From: Rhyacophila brunnea
Lineage: Eukaryota > Arthropoda > Insecta > Trichoptera > Rhyacophilidae
DNA: 64,000 nucleotides
Direction: 5' to 3'
NCBI GenBank assembly: GCA_022495005.1
Contig: JAGYXB010001997.1
Location: 248,001 to 312,000, forward strand
The notes beneath the pieces were generated by a model that saw nothing but the letters and a program-made list of their open reading frames with translations, ran no database searches and was not told the DNA's origin. A program made the position numbers and the translations under genes. Below are positions 23,276 to 34,962 of the stretch, one piece after another. Positions within the stretch are counted from its first letter, which is position 1; each line of letters starts with the position of its first letter.

Positions 23276-25885
23276 TTTTTCTTTGCTACACACTTATATG
23301 CTAATAATTAAAACAATAGTTTATTTTTTTGCGCAGAGTACACAAATTCTTGCGTCCGCTCGCAACACGTATTTCTTTTCGACTGACTTTAAATAATACC
23401 AAAAAACTCTCACGTGACAATTGAGTGGTACAATCGCTACAAAAGGAACTTTCATACTCATAAAACAAGATCTTATATAGATTTACAAACTATTCCTATT
23501 ACTAAATTAATTACAATTTTAATGGTATAAATCTTAATATTACACTTAAAGCTATTTGTTTGAAAATTTATATCTAGGTACATACTATAATAAATTAGCA
23601 TTATAAATCTAACATAATTCCTTTTTATCCAGATAGCCAAGTGATACGTCATAAGCCTTTCATATTCTGTTAATTGACTATGTGACCAAGCTGCACGCTT
23701 AGGCCTACAAAACTTTATTCCGACTCCCCATTGAAGACGGGAAGTCCAGGAGTATGTCACTACCTATAATTAAATCAAAATTTGTGAACTAACGTGACTG
23801 TGAAAAATATATGGACCCGTTTGACTTTTCTACGAGTTTTATTTCGAAGACTTATGTGATCACCACCTTCCACGAGACCTTGGCCTGCTACTCCTTAATG
23901 ATGGACCTCCACTTCCAACCCTCAGAGCTAGTCGAGGAATTCGGAGGCACCTCATCTGGCTATCATAAATCGCCCGGTGCTCGAATTTAGAAAAAAGCTC
24001 ATCACAGTATACACAGTATTGAATGATATGTCGAAAGGTGACATGTGGCGCCCTCACTCAGTGGACAACTTATACTGGTGGATCGAAAACATCTCAAATC
24101 TTGTGAATAAAAGAAAAGTAAGTAGGTAGGTACTTATAGTTTGTAAGATTATTATAGATAGTATGTAGGTAGTGACATGCCCATGGACTTCCCATCTTAA
24201 ATGGGAAGTCGGAAATAAGGCTTTGTAGGCCTAAAAGCGGCTCTTAACCTCCTAAGTCAATTAGCAGAGTGGAATACATATGACCGTACCACTTGGTTAT
24301 TTTGCGGGATTCTGCTGGTGTAAGGGATGAGCGGAAGCAAATAATTGGATATTAAGTATTAGGAATAGTGAAATTGTAATTTACCAATATGCGATTTAAT
24401 AATATGTAAGATTAGACTAGGAATGTACCGTATAAGTTGGTGTACAAAAAACAGCTAGAAACGATTTTTAAATCGATCGTAATTCTGCGAGCTCGTAATT
24501 TTCTTGAAATCTGTTCGCAAACGCAATTCCTTCTGGATTAAGATCACCTATCTTTTGACACCTCAACGAGCTGTTTCCGAGGAGGTTCATTTTTTTCGGA
24601 ATGTCCACCTGACAGGTGGGGTAGGAAATTTTCAAAAAAAATTTAAATGAACATTTTTCGGATTTTTTTTTGGAATCAAGTACACCCACTTATATGAAGG
24701 AAAACAAAAAAAACTACAGTCTTTGAAATTGTCTGATCGCCGAATAAAGTGGACAAACGGCTCAGCATTTTGTAAACACATGTTCTCTGTGGCGGCCATT
24801 TTGGTTAATCGACCAATCACAACTTTGCAACATATTTTTTGAGGTGACTACATGGATTATTCTCCAGACGACATTTTGAAGTCGACGAGTGAGATGGTAG
24901 CTGTTACTAAACTATTTTTTAAAACACGGAAATCTGCACATTAAGTATGGTTGTAAACAGTGGCGCACCCAGGATTTATTATTGGGGGGGAGCCGAAGGA
25001 GGAGAATGGAAATTAGTCCCATAGGCTCTTTTTCTTCTTCATATAAATATTTTTACATAATATTTTCTAATACTTTCACTATACACGGCGATATATTTGT
25101 ACAGTTTCTCCTAGTTTTTATTAAATTGGAGGCATAGTGGCGGTAACCGTTGAGCGTGTCATCAGCGACTGGCGGATTGGAAGTGAACAGCGACCATGCT
25201 GGACATGTGTACCTAGTATGCTAATAGATTATGAGATACCCGGGGTTCCAGCGGCTAGCTCAGGAGTCAATCGAACCCCGGATTCACAAAAAAAGAAATT
25301 ATTCGGTTGGAGTGTAAATGAAACACAGTCCTTCGTGCTCGTAACGTGATATTGTTTATATTTTACATTTTTTTAATTTTTAGTTTTACAAATTATATTT
25401 GGGATTTTTACAGTTGTAGTCGTCAGGTCCGTACCTATCGGAAAGGGGACGCTTACTGCCTTTTCTTTTCTTTTTTCAAAATCTCTCGTACCTACGCCGT
25501 CCAACAAAAAGGACTCTCGTGATTGGCCAAATTTTATCGCCTGATTTTGATTTGACGAATCACGAGGACCACCTCGGCGCAGGCGCGCAGGGATTTTTAC
25601 GTTGCCGGCAAGCGCGGCAAAATTTATTATATTTAAATACTTATATTTAGTCTTAAAATTATCTCTTTCATACATCATCATTTATACATTTTAAATTAAA
25701 AAAAATTACTTACGTGGTTGAGCAAGGAATCAGATTAGATGTTTTATGAAGCCGTTTCTAGAGGTCATGGTTACGTTTCGACTTGAGCTACTAAATGATT
25801 ATTTTACACCGGGAGAAGCCCGCCTGTAACAGGGGTGTATCAATTACTTAAATAATATCGGCTGTGCTACCCGCTTGGTCTAGAG

Positions 25886-26503
25886 CAGTGTTTCCCAAAG
25901 TGTGGTACGCGTACCCCCTGGGGTACGGGAAGAGTTTGGTGGGGGTATGCGCTGCACCGGGTTATGGCTACGCCTGGTGCAGCAAGCATTAATACAATAT
26001 CCATGCTAGAAGGTTTATCGCATGCGGAAGAAGAGCAATTGTTGGAATTATTAACTTCAGACGGATTCTTGCAAAATAAATATAAGGAGTGTACTTAAAC
26101 ATCATTTAGGTTGCAAATGCAACATGTGTATCCAGTTTTAACAGAGACATTCCTGAAATACATCTTGCCTTTCCCAACTTCATATCTATGTGAAGCTACT
26201 TTTTCAGCATTTGTAGACATTACGTAAAAAAAGGCACAGCCTTTTGGGTGTGGAACCGCACCTCAGATTAAAATTAATAACCAATGAATGTTATTTTTTA
26301 TAATATAACTTTTATTTATATTTTATTATGAATGAATTTTATTTTTCGTTTATTATTATTTTGGTTATGTACTACAAAAGAATATATAAATATATTTTGA
26401 TTGTTATTAAAGTACTTATATGCATTTTTCTTTGACGAGGGGTACTCAGTGTTACGAGAATTATAGAAGGGATACAGAGATGTCGAAAGTTTGGGGAACA
26501 CTG
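25886..26503 (+). mobile_element. hAT element with transposase C-terminal relic
   Basis: Ends CAGTGTTTCCCAAAGTGTGG and TTTGGGGAACACTG are inverted repeats, flanked by GTCTAGAG (25878-25885 and 26504-26511). A plus-strand frame from about 26020 reads LEGLSHAEEEQLLELL and, after a stop, FLKYILPFPTSYLCEATFSA, the hAT dimerisation motif as in ZBED5/FAM200-like transposases. A stop follows in the next turn, so this is a deletion derivative of an autonomous hAT. Confidence 0.9.
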
Positions 26504-26805
26504 GTCTAGAGAGCTACAATATTTATGCCGAATTCCACCGAAAAAATGTTCTTTTGATTTACACCACCACCGTAGTGGGTGTAGTCGTTCTTTTCGCCGA
26601 ATGTTTATCGCAGATTTTTGGTTTTTTAATATTGAGGTTTCAACATATTAATTGAAAATGGACAAAAAGTATTATTGCTTTTAAATTATACACAACCTAC
26701 TCAATACAACACAGCCTAATATCTCGTTTATCGGTCTTTCGTCTATTGCACTCGGTGTACCTACACCATGGCCCCCACATCCTGAAACGGGCCCTCAGGC
26801 TAGGG

Positions 26806-27648
26806 CAGTGGTCGGCAAACTGCGGCTCTTTGGTCCCTTGAGTGCGGCTCTGCCATAGATGCTCTCTGCCATATTTGACATGGCTACAAAGAAGAAGCAA
26901 AGAAAATGGAAGAGGATAACCGTAAATGTAATGTTGAATAGACCGAGACTTCGCGTTTATTCAAAACTTAAATGGCTTACCGACCTGTATTTATGTGTCG
27001 GGAAAAATTGGCGCATTGAAATTTAGAAAGATACAACTAAAAACTCGTAATTTTGCGCTAAATATTCTGTCGATGATGCAAGGAAGAAAGCAGCTGAGGA
27101 GAAGAGTCAATAAAAATAAAGTTCTGTATTTAATTAGGCACTGAATAAAATCTGTCAACAATGTTAATATTGCAAGTTTTGTGGTTAGTAAAAAGATTTC
27201 CAAGAGAGGAAATCAAGAGTAAATTAAGAAATTGATTTATTGATGAGAACCTGGAATCGTGCTTAAAATTAAATCAACAACATACGAACCTGACTTACCC
27301 AAACTTTACAAGGAGATGCAAGGCCATTATTCACATTGAGTTTGTCATTCATTGTCATGATTCAATTTTATGGATACCTGACTTACAATTAAATTTTTAT
27401 TAATAAATAAGATCATTATTACGTATGATATTCAGTTTTATTCAGTGTACCTACCTATAACTTAATTAGGACTTAAAACTTTAAAAGTTAATAAACTTTA
27501 AGTTAAAGTTTATTAAGTAAATTAGCAGTGTACCTACTTACTACCTACGTATATAATTTAAGTTTAAGAAATTTGGCTCTCAAAAGAAATCTCAATCGTT
27601 GTACTGTTGATATTTGGCTCTATTGACTAATGAGTTTGCCGACCACTG
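26806..27648. mobile_element. 843-bp hAT MITE
   Basis: Inverted ends CAGTGGTCGGCAAAC and GTTTGCCGACCACTG, with perfect 8-bp duplication GGCTAGGG at 26798-26805 and 27649-27656. Both ends carry GCGGCTCT/TTGGCTCT subterminal words. No transposase. It is absent from the sister composite at 58.5-59.6 kb, so it inserted after that copy was made. Confidence 0.93.
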
Positions 27649-28673
27649 GGCTAGGGTATTTGACGGGCAGTGTGAAATACTACATTAACGTTTTTCAAAT
27701 TGTGTTTTAGTTCAAATTGAGGGTACTTATACAGTGAATTATTGGCGATTTTCAATACATCTACTTTAATAATAAAGCTGTCGAGTATCGACACATAATA
27801 ATCAGAAAATATATTGGACAATTATATAAATTAAAATGTTCATAGTCATGAAGTATAATAGGCGACTTTTTTTTACTATTAAAGCTAATTTATGATGTGT
27901 GTTTATTTCACTTATCTGGTCAACCCGACACGCCAGGCCCCCCACAGCCCGGGCCCCCAGGTTAGAGCCCTGTCAACCCTCCCCAGCCATGACCTATACC
28001 ACTCCGGAATTCGGGTGGACACCGATAATTTCATTAGGGAACGGGTTTCTAAAAAAACCTGACATTAGTGTTTCGAAAATTTTGTGTTAGACATTAAAAT
28101 CTAAGAAATTTTACTAAAAAGGGTGCTGGAGAATTACAAATCATTTTTTGCCGTGTTGTTTGTCTAAGCCCAAGGTATAGTTTATTGGCTTTCTATTTCA
28201 ATGTGTAAAATCATTCTGATGATTTTCATATTTGGGGGTGGGGGGGTGGGTTTGCAAGGCCCCCTGCCCCCCCCTGGGTGCGCCACTGGTTGTAAAATTT
28301 GGTGAGTATATGTGTTTTGATACCCTGCTTCACGTGTTGTTATCGTTTTACTTATTGATAAGCATTTTAAAGCTTTAATCGAGTAGACACACTTCCCCCA
28401 CGAAAGTAAACGCGTGGGGTAAGTGTGCCTTTGTTTTGTGTCACACTTCCCCCATATATTTTCTATGAATTCGCATAGTCATTATTTTAACTAGTGATGG
28501 GACACGATGCATTATTTATATCGATCGAAAAAATGATCGTAATTGAAATAAAATGTTTATAATTTTATTATTATAGTTTTATGTTAGCTAAGTAGGTACT
28601 CGGAAGAGTGCATGTGTTTCAATTTAATACATACGTTTTAACATGATAATTAATGTGCATTTTTCCATATGAC

Positions 28674-29085
28674 AGAAATGAAAAAAAATGAAAGACAGAT
28701 AAAGGAGCTTACGACCAAGGAAAATTATAAAAAACAGTTAAATGTGTAAAAAAACAATCTATTGACAGGATATGAAGCTGTGAGAAAATACGGGATCCAC
28801 GATCTACAATTTATTATTGCTCATGTTTTTGAAAGAAGAGAAGACAGTTTTAGCAGAAGTAAAATATTACCCAAAGAGATTGAAACATCTTTGGCAGAAA
28901 ATTTGCATACGTTGGAAAAGCATGTCTCACAAAAAAAGTAGTCCTCGAATTAATTGGACAGTATATTAAAGAAAATAATATTAACACACCCTTTAAAAAC
29001 GAAGTACCCTGACACAATTGGTTTATAGGTTTTATTAAAAGAAATAAGTTATCATTTAAATATGATGGTTACTTAAACCCTGGCG
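28674..29085 (+). pseudogene. Tigger/pogo transposase DNA-binding region, broken
   Basis: From about 28768 the frame reads GYEAVRKYGIHDLQFI (psq-type helix-turn-helix), then EIETSLAENLHTLEKHV; after a frameshift at about 28940 it reads VVLELIGQYIKENNINTPFK and WFIGFIKRNKLSFK, the CENP-B-type second DNA-binding half. This order is that of Tigger/pogo transposases. The catalytic part is not attached here. Confidence 0.65.
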
Positions 29086-29950
29086 GCTAAAATTATTAAA
29101 CATGGAACATGCTTTGCCCACTAATTCTCTGAATGTTGGTTGTCCAAATTCGAAGGAAAATAAAATAAATTGCGGGGCGCGGGTCACACATCATTCCCGA
29201 AGCGCCGTTCGCGGCTGACTGAAGCCACTCCGCCCCGCGCCGCTCTACTTTCGTGACTTTATTTTTTTGTTTTTGTTACCGCTGCCTGTGCGATGTTTTT
29301 GTAACGAATCTGCCCGGGTGGTCAAGACAAAAACATGTTCCATGCTAAAAACCGCAAGCCGTAGAATATGTTCGCAACAAAGTTTGCGATCCTTTTGTAA
29401 TCAATTAGTAATACAACTTGTCTTATTTAACAGTACAATCATCAACCTGAATTTAAAAGATTTTCCACAAAGCATAATATGGTTTATTATAATATAATGT
29501 TGACTGTCAACTTGACATGACAAGTTTTTGCCATGATTCTTCAAAAAGTAAACTCATTAGTGTCATCGGATTTCTATCAACTACCTACGTTAATTAATAA
29601 AAAATACGTCGTTTTTGTTTCGGGACATCACTAGCGTTTCATACATTAGTATGACACACTTACCCCAAAAAAAATGTTTTAGTCCATTTTTGTTGAAATT
29701 TTATATCTACTGTAGTTTTAACTCAAGACTCAATATCCATTAAATGAAATATTACCTTTCTATGCATGTAATACGTTATGGTTTTGAAGTACTTTTGGAA
29801 TAAAGATGAATTAAGTGTAACAAACTGACTAGTGATCAAAAAACTTTAAAATGTCGTATTATAAAAAGATATACAGTGGGTTCCTTCTGTAAATATTAAT
29901 TGTAATGCTTTTGTAGATCCTAAAGTAAAGTTTTCAACTGTTTAAAACAC

Positions 29951-30163
29951 CAGCACTCGAAATGGTGAATTTTACGAACCGGAGCGCTCGGTAATTTTAT
30001 GAAAATATTAACATAGTTATCTAATTTTATGTGTTTTTTGTTATATTATGGCCATTCTAGCTCAAATGGTAAAATTATTTTTTCTATGAGACGGAACTAC
30101 AATGTTGCCGATTTTACGACCCGGAACGGCGCTCCGGTGCGTTCCGTTCCATTTCGAGCCCTG
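29951..30163. mobile_element. 213-bp hAT MITE
   Basis: Ends CAGCACTCGAAATGG and CCATTTCGAGCCCTG are inverted repeats with two mismatches, flanked by TAAAACAC (29943-29950 and 30164-30171). Subterminal CCGGAGCGCTC and CGGCGCTCCGG are also inverted. No coding capacity. Confidence 0.9.
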
Positions 30164-30487
30164 TAAAACACACATATTCATCATGAACCAGGTTGAAATT
30201 CATCTCATTGAATTATATGTCACACTTACCCCGACTCACCATAGTCTATTTTTATTTTAATCAAAATTAATATAGGTGGCCCTCGACTTTCGTAGGTAGA
30301 TATAAAATTGGTTCCTGAAAATGTGTATGAATATGATCTATGAAAGTAGAGCATTGTAAAAAAAACATCAAAAAGTGTAAGTACCTAGGTACCTACTTAA
30401 AGATATATTTTATTTCAATGGGTATAATAAAGTTAACAAGGCGTATTAGCAATCATACATTCTATACAATCATACAATTTACACCCA

Positions 30488-30715
30488 CGATGGCCGCGCG
30501 GCTTACGCGTTGGCCTATTGCGTCGTGGGTCTCAGGTTCGAATCGTGGGTCTGACAGTACACATATTGTTTTTCAATTTGTGTATGAGTCAGAGTATGGA
30601 CCTAATAGGTTGAGCAAGTGGCTGACATCCATTTCTCGTAAAAACAATATCTGTCAATACAAACCTCCACTCTGTGGAGGCCCATATGATCATATTAGGA
30701 TCGGACATGGTCGAA
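30488..30715 (+). repeat. full-length tRNA-derived SINE
   Basis: A head GATGGCCGCGCGGCTTACGC with A-box, followed at 30533 by a perfect B-box GGTTCGAATC, looks derived from a long-arm tRNA (Ser/Leu type). The middle AACCTAATAGGTTGAGCAAG through CTCGTAAAAAC is shared with the SINE at 13315, and the tail AACCTCCACTCTGTGGAGGC with the one at 9608. Confidence 0.8.
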
Positions 30716-31411
30716 AAAAAAAATAGCAATCAGGTGTTTTCTTTATAAATTTGTCAAGAGATAATTTATTGAATACCACACTTTTTTTGATTTCTTGATA
30801 AAAGAGTTCTATACATTAATAATGCTGTGTCTTTATCAATTGCTCTAAGTACTTGAGATCTTGATATATATACGCTTTCCATTCGGATCATATTCTTCCA
30901 TGATAGTCAAAAATTTGTGAAGATGCATGAAGGATATTCAACTGACTTTTTCTGACATCTTTACACGATTTAAGAATTAATACGCCCGTCGCCATCACGA
31001 AACAAATTGACGTGTTTCCAGCTCGACGTTCTCTCTCCGAAAGGCAGCGAGTCCAAAATTTCGTTGCGCCTATAGTTGAAAATTATTTGCCGTTTCACTG
31101 ATGTATCACCTTAACAAACTCGGTGTACTTCTTTGAACTTCTATAGATGTATAATTGTATTGTCAGTATTGTCACTGCTTTTGTATGTTTATATTATGTT
31201 TTATGCTTTTATTACTTTTTTTCCCTTCTTTATAATGTTTCATGTCATGTTGTGAACGTCTTAAATTTATAATTTGTAATGTCCACAATATGCTAAAAAT
31301 AAATAAATTCAAATATTTTTCATTGTCAAATTTTTGACGATGGGTTTATCAGCTTCTTTGTCTTCACTTTCATTTAACTCTCTAGGTAAGCATGTGTGCC
31401 CTTAATGGTAT

Positions 31412-31552
31412 TCATTTGACAAGAGGTTCTGAGTGAGATTCAATTAATTCATTAACATCTTCGTTCTTGACGTCCATGTTTAACTCATTCATTAGGTTAA
31501 CTATTTTAGTTGGGATAGTTTTTGGAGTTTCTTCAGAATGTACCTGGACCTT
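31412..31552 (-). pseudogene. Tigger transposase C-terminal fragment
   Basis: A minus-strand frame ending at the stop 31412-31414 contains KIVNLMNELNMDVKNEDVNE followed by LIESHSEPLVK. Tigger/jerky-type transposases have this acidic segment with an E-S-H motif downstream of the catalytic domain. It lies downstream, in transcription sense, of the DDE fragment at 32515-32790. Confidence 0.5.
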
Positions 31553-32019
31553 TCATTGTTGGCTCTTATATTTCAGCCCACGAGTCTCCAATATTGTTTA
31601 TTGTGTTCATTGTGAACCATTTACTAATGCGAAGCTTTTTGCCTCATGGCCTCGTAGAGAAAGAAAAATTAATGAAAGTGCATGAAAAACTCCGTTTAGA
31701 GAATGTTTAGCAAGAATTGCTGCACTTTTAGTAAACAGCGAATAGGTTTTTTTCTCTTTCGATCCAATTCAAACACAATTATGAAAATTCTTTCCGAGTA
31801 AAATGTATAAACACAAATTTTCAAATTCCATCACAATCAAGTAAGGAATGTAATATTTTTTAGTATAATAAATTATTGTTATATTTTCTAAGTAAGAAAA
31901 TATTTTCAACTACGTATAAAGTGTTTATTTTTTAAATTAAACATTTACATTCTTTTGCATAATATATAAGATACCAGTGGCAAAGGGTGGAGATAGGATG
32001 TTAAGATATGACATAAGAG

Positions 32020-32050
32020 TGTACACTTTACTTTACTTTACTTTACTTCA
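32020..32050. repeat. (TTTAC)n microsatellite
   Basis: About five tandem TTTAC units. Confidence 0.7.
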
Positions 32051-32514
32051 CGTAACTTTGTTAGTCAAACGTATTTGTTTTTATTTAACTAAGACTACAA
32101 TAGATGTAGTAGATGTAGAAGAGTATATAGTGTTTGTTGGTCTTTAAAATTCAAACCCTGCATATAGGTAGATAATAGTAAAAAAGTCGTTTATCTATAA
32201 AATATCTAAAATTATTTCATTAAATCCAACATAATTTTAAATATTTTAGATAAAAGAATATTTTGTATCGATTATTATTTGACTTGGGAGAGCTTAAGGC
32301 TATACCTCAGTTGGGGCACGGTAAAAGATCGTGACTAGCCGATGCGCGGATTGTGTAAATGACGCATGCCGAACGAAATATAATTTCTCATGAAAATTAA
32401 ACATGCGTCCATTTAATGTTCTGTTTATTGTTCTATTAGTAACAATAATAATATATTCATTGATATTTTTTTTTTCAAGTAAATGGGTAACGTTTTTTAG
32501 TCATCTTTACATGA

Positions 32515-32790
32515 TTAAAGAGTTAATACTCCCGTCGCCCACTTTCTGTCATTTGCCTTGATGACCTGATTCATTGTTGTCCTCATATAATATCGTTTAA
32601 ACGTAGACAATATCACTGTTTGGTCCATGGGCTGTATGAGGCGGGTAATATTAAGTGGAGGAAATACAATATTAATTTCCTGGTATAAATTCAGCAGAGA
32701 TTTTAGTAACCGAGCATTGTCTAAAATTAATATTGCTTCAAATGGTAAATTTTTATCTTTAAGTACAATAAATATTGTCTAACTGTCATA
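32515..32790 (-). pseudogene. Tigger DDE catalytic fragment
   Basis: The frame reads FEAILILDNARLLKSLLNLY, then VFPPLNITRLIQPMDQTVI and LSTFKRYYMRTTMNQVIKAN before a stop. LILDNA with its catalytic Asp and the PPLN-T-LIQPMDQ block are the Tigger DDE_1 signature. The fragment starts after a stop and is dead. About 85 nt at 30960-31045 resemble its end. Confidence 0.75.
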
Positions 32791-33592
32791 TTGTTAAACT
32801 TAAAGTAGTGTTTACAAATATTCAAATCCGTTCCTCGTCTATAGCCATACCACTATATCATGGCTACGGACGTATTACCGGCGAACTGAAGAACTACGTT
32901 TCCCCGGGCCCCGACCCCCGCTAAATTCTTGACTATAAATGCAGTGCCATAAAATCGTAGCTAAGATATTATAATGGTTCTACTATAAATCATTTCTTTG
33001 ATGTATTCTAAGATGAAATTTGTTGTGAAATCTTCACCAATCTCTCTCTCAATGATTTCTGTAAAATTACATAAAAAGCATACTTCAATTTAATTTTAAC
33101 TCACAATAATCAACATTTTCTAAAATGGGATTATTATATGGAAGCAAATGCTCAATTAATCAGTACATATTCATTGTTTTATTCATTGCACGGCTAAATA
33201 TTATTTGTATATCATAATAATTATAAATACAACTTTCTTTGGATGGCATATTACGTTGTAGTGTATCTAGTACCTAATTATAATTATTAATATTCTTTCA
33301 ATTTAATATTAAATGGTATGAACACACTATAATATAATATTATGTAGGTATTTCAATTATAATGAATATTCTATTTTATCTTTTGTTTTCATATCAATCA
33401 ATAGCCTAAAGACGCTCCTACCCATAGACTAATATACTCTCCTACCCGTCTCAATAAATTGAATATTCAAAAAAAAGTAGAGAAGAACGCATATGCTATT
33501 TTTTGATAATAAAATGATCTGTTTTGTCAAGCCTTGTCTTCGTATGTCCAGTTACGCCGCCGCCATGGTGCATCACGATATTTTGTTATTAT

Positions 33593-33996
33593 CAGAGCGT
33601 TGGAGCGGACCGTTTTTTGAGTTGCTCCGCTACAGCTCCGCTCCGGGACCTAATACTTGCTCCGGCTCCGCTCTGGATAAAAAGTTAAATGTAGGTAGGT
33701 ATACAAATTATATGTATACAAATGTTAAAAAATAAGTAGTGTCATTTTCATTATTGATTCTATTAAACAAAATTTCTGACAGCAAATCGACTCTCATTAT
33801 TTGCCTCTTCTGTCAAAAAAGTGAAGTTATTTATCACTCGGCAGTGTTGCCATATTTCAAATAATTTCAGTGTTGCAAAGTGTCAAAATATACTATTTAC
33901 ATTGGATTTTAGGACGAAAATTTAATAATAAAAAAACAACTGGAGCAGTGGAGCACCACAAATTTTCGGTGCTCTGAGCTCAGCTCCTACGCTCTG
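33593..33996. mobile_element. probable hAT-like element
   Basis: Left CAGAGCGTTGGAGCGGAC and right TCAGCTCCTACGCTCTG form imperfect inverted ends, and GAGC/GCTC words abound inside. The flanking 8-mers do not match, so the ends may be decayed. Confidence 0.4.
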
Positions 33997-34743
33997 GTTT
34001 CACATCCACTCTTTTACATACACTTATTAAATTCTTTTCATTGCTATTATCGTCAAATATGATATTATAATACATGGCATGTTATTTCTGAGTCTCGATT
34101 GCAAATGTATGACCATATTTGTTGTCAAAACATGTGTTATGCAGAAATCTCAAGCAGCGAACGTCGCTCAAAACGAGAATGTGGCGGTCTGCGCATACAT
34201 CATGTGTGCAACAGTGAAATGCAGGTCACGCACATAAATACTTATAATAAAATATGATAATATAGGTACTTTGGTGTTTGGTTGATTCATTAGATTGTAT
34301 AGTGTAAGACCTTTATAATTATCTGTTTGCTATAAAAATGTTACAAAAAACACACATGGATTCTAATAAGTCAAAAGTTTCTGAAGACTTTTCTGAAAAA
34401 TATTAATATGTGACATATATCACACACCTTGTATGCGGGCCAATATTGTGATCTGTGACTTTGGTCGATTGTGATAATTTAATTGTTTGAAATATGTTTT
34501 CTTCAATCAATCTCCACTTTCAAGACTCACGGGCCAATATTACTATTATAGGGCCTCGTTGCTTATTCTAGTGTTAAGTTTAATAAAGAATGTTACACTC
34601 TTAAATGTGAATTATTCATTGAAGAAAAAAAAGTTTACATTAAATATCTGTTTATTCAGTTTATTGCATGGTATTTATAGATGCGTTAACTAAAGTTGAG
34701 GCGAAGCAATACTCACACAGATGCATTGTTTACAAACAGAACA

Positions 34744-34940
34744 TCAACGTTTACGCATGTTGTCCTCTTTTCGCAATAAGTAGGTGTAAGCCAGACAAAC
34801 AGCTATTTCTTGTAGACGTTGTGCAATGTCCGTTGCCTCAGAAATGCAAAAATACACACAATCTTTCGTATCTGTATTCGCTATGGCTTGCCTCAACTCT
34901 GGCTGAGAGACCTGTACCTGCATATTTTCTGTATTCATGA
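34744..34940 (-). CDS. orphan open frame, possible isolated exon
   Basis: On the minus strand a frame behind the acceptor-like CATGAATACAG reads MQVQVSQPELRQAIANTDTK and then DCVYFCISEATDIAQRLQEI. Its composition is protein-like (charged, amphipathic) rather than the Lys/Asn/Ile/Phe-rich chance frames nearby. A donor-like GTAAACG follows ACATGC. I do not recognise the family and see no partner exons. Confidence 0.25.
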
Positions 34941-34962
34941 CAATCGAAATTCCGTGCAACAA

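Larger units (their letters stand above)
24958..28288. mobile_element. 3.3-kb hAT element carrying two nested hATs
   Basis: Inverted ends CAGTGGCGCACCCAGG and CCTGGGTGCGCCACTG, each followed inward by a run of G or C, are flanked by the exact 8-bp duplication GTTGTAAA (24950-24957, 28289-28296). The body contains two further insertions, 25886-26503 and 26806-27648, each with its own 8-bp duplication. No transposase for the outer element is visible. A partial inverted copy is at 58458-59612. Confidence 0.92.

Noticed and set aside
33593..33996. hAT element with a target duplication
   Set aside because: Inverted ends are plausible but the flanking 8-mers GTTATTAT and GTTTCACA do not match, so I kept it only as a low-confidence element.
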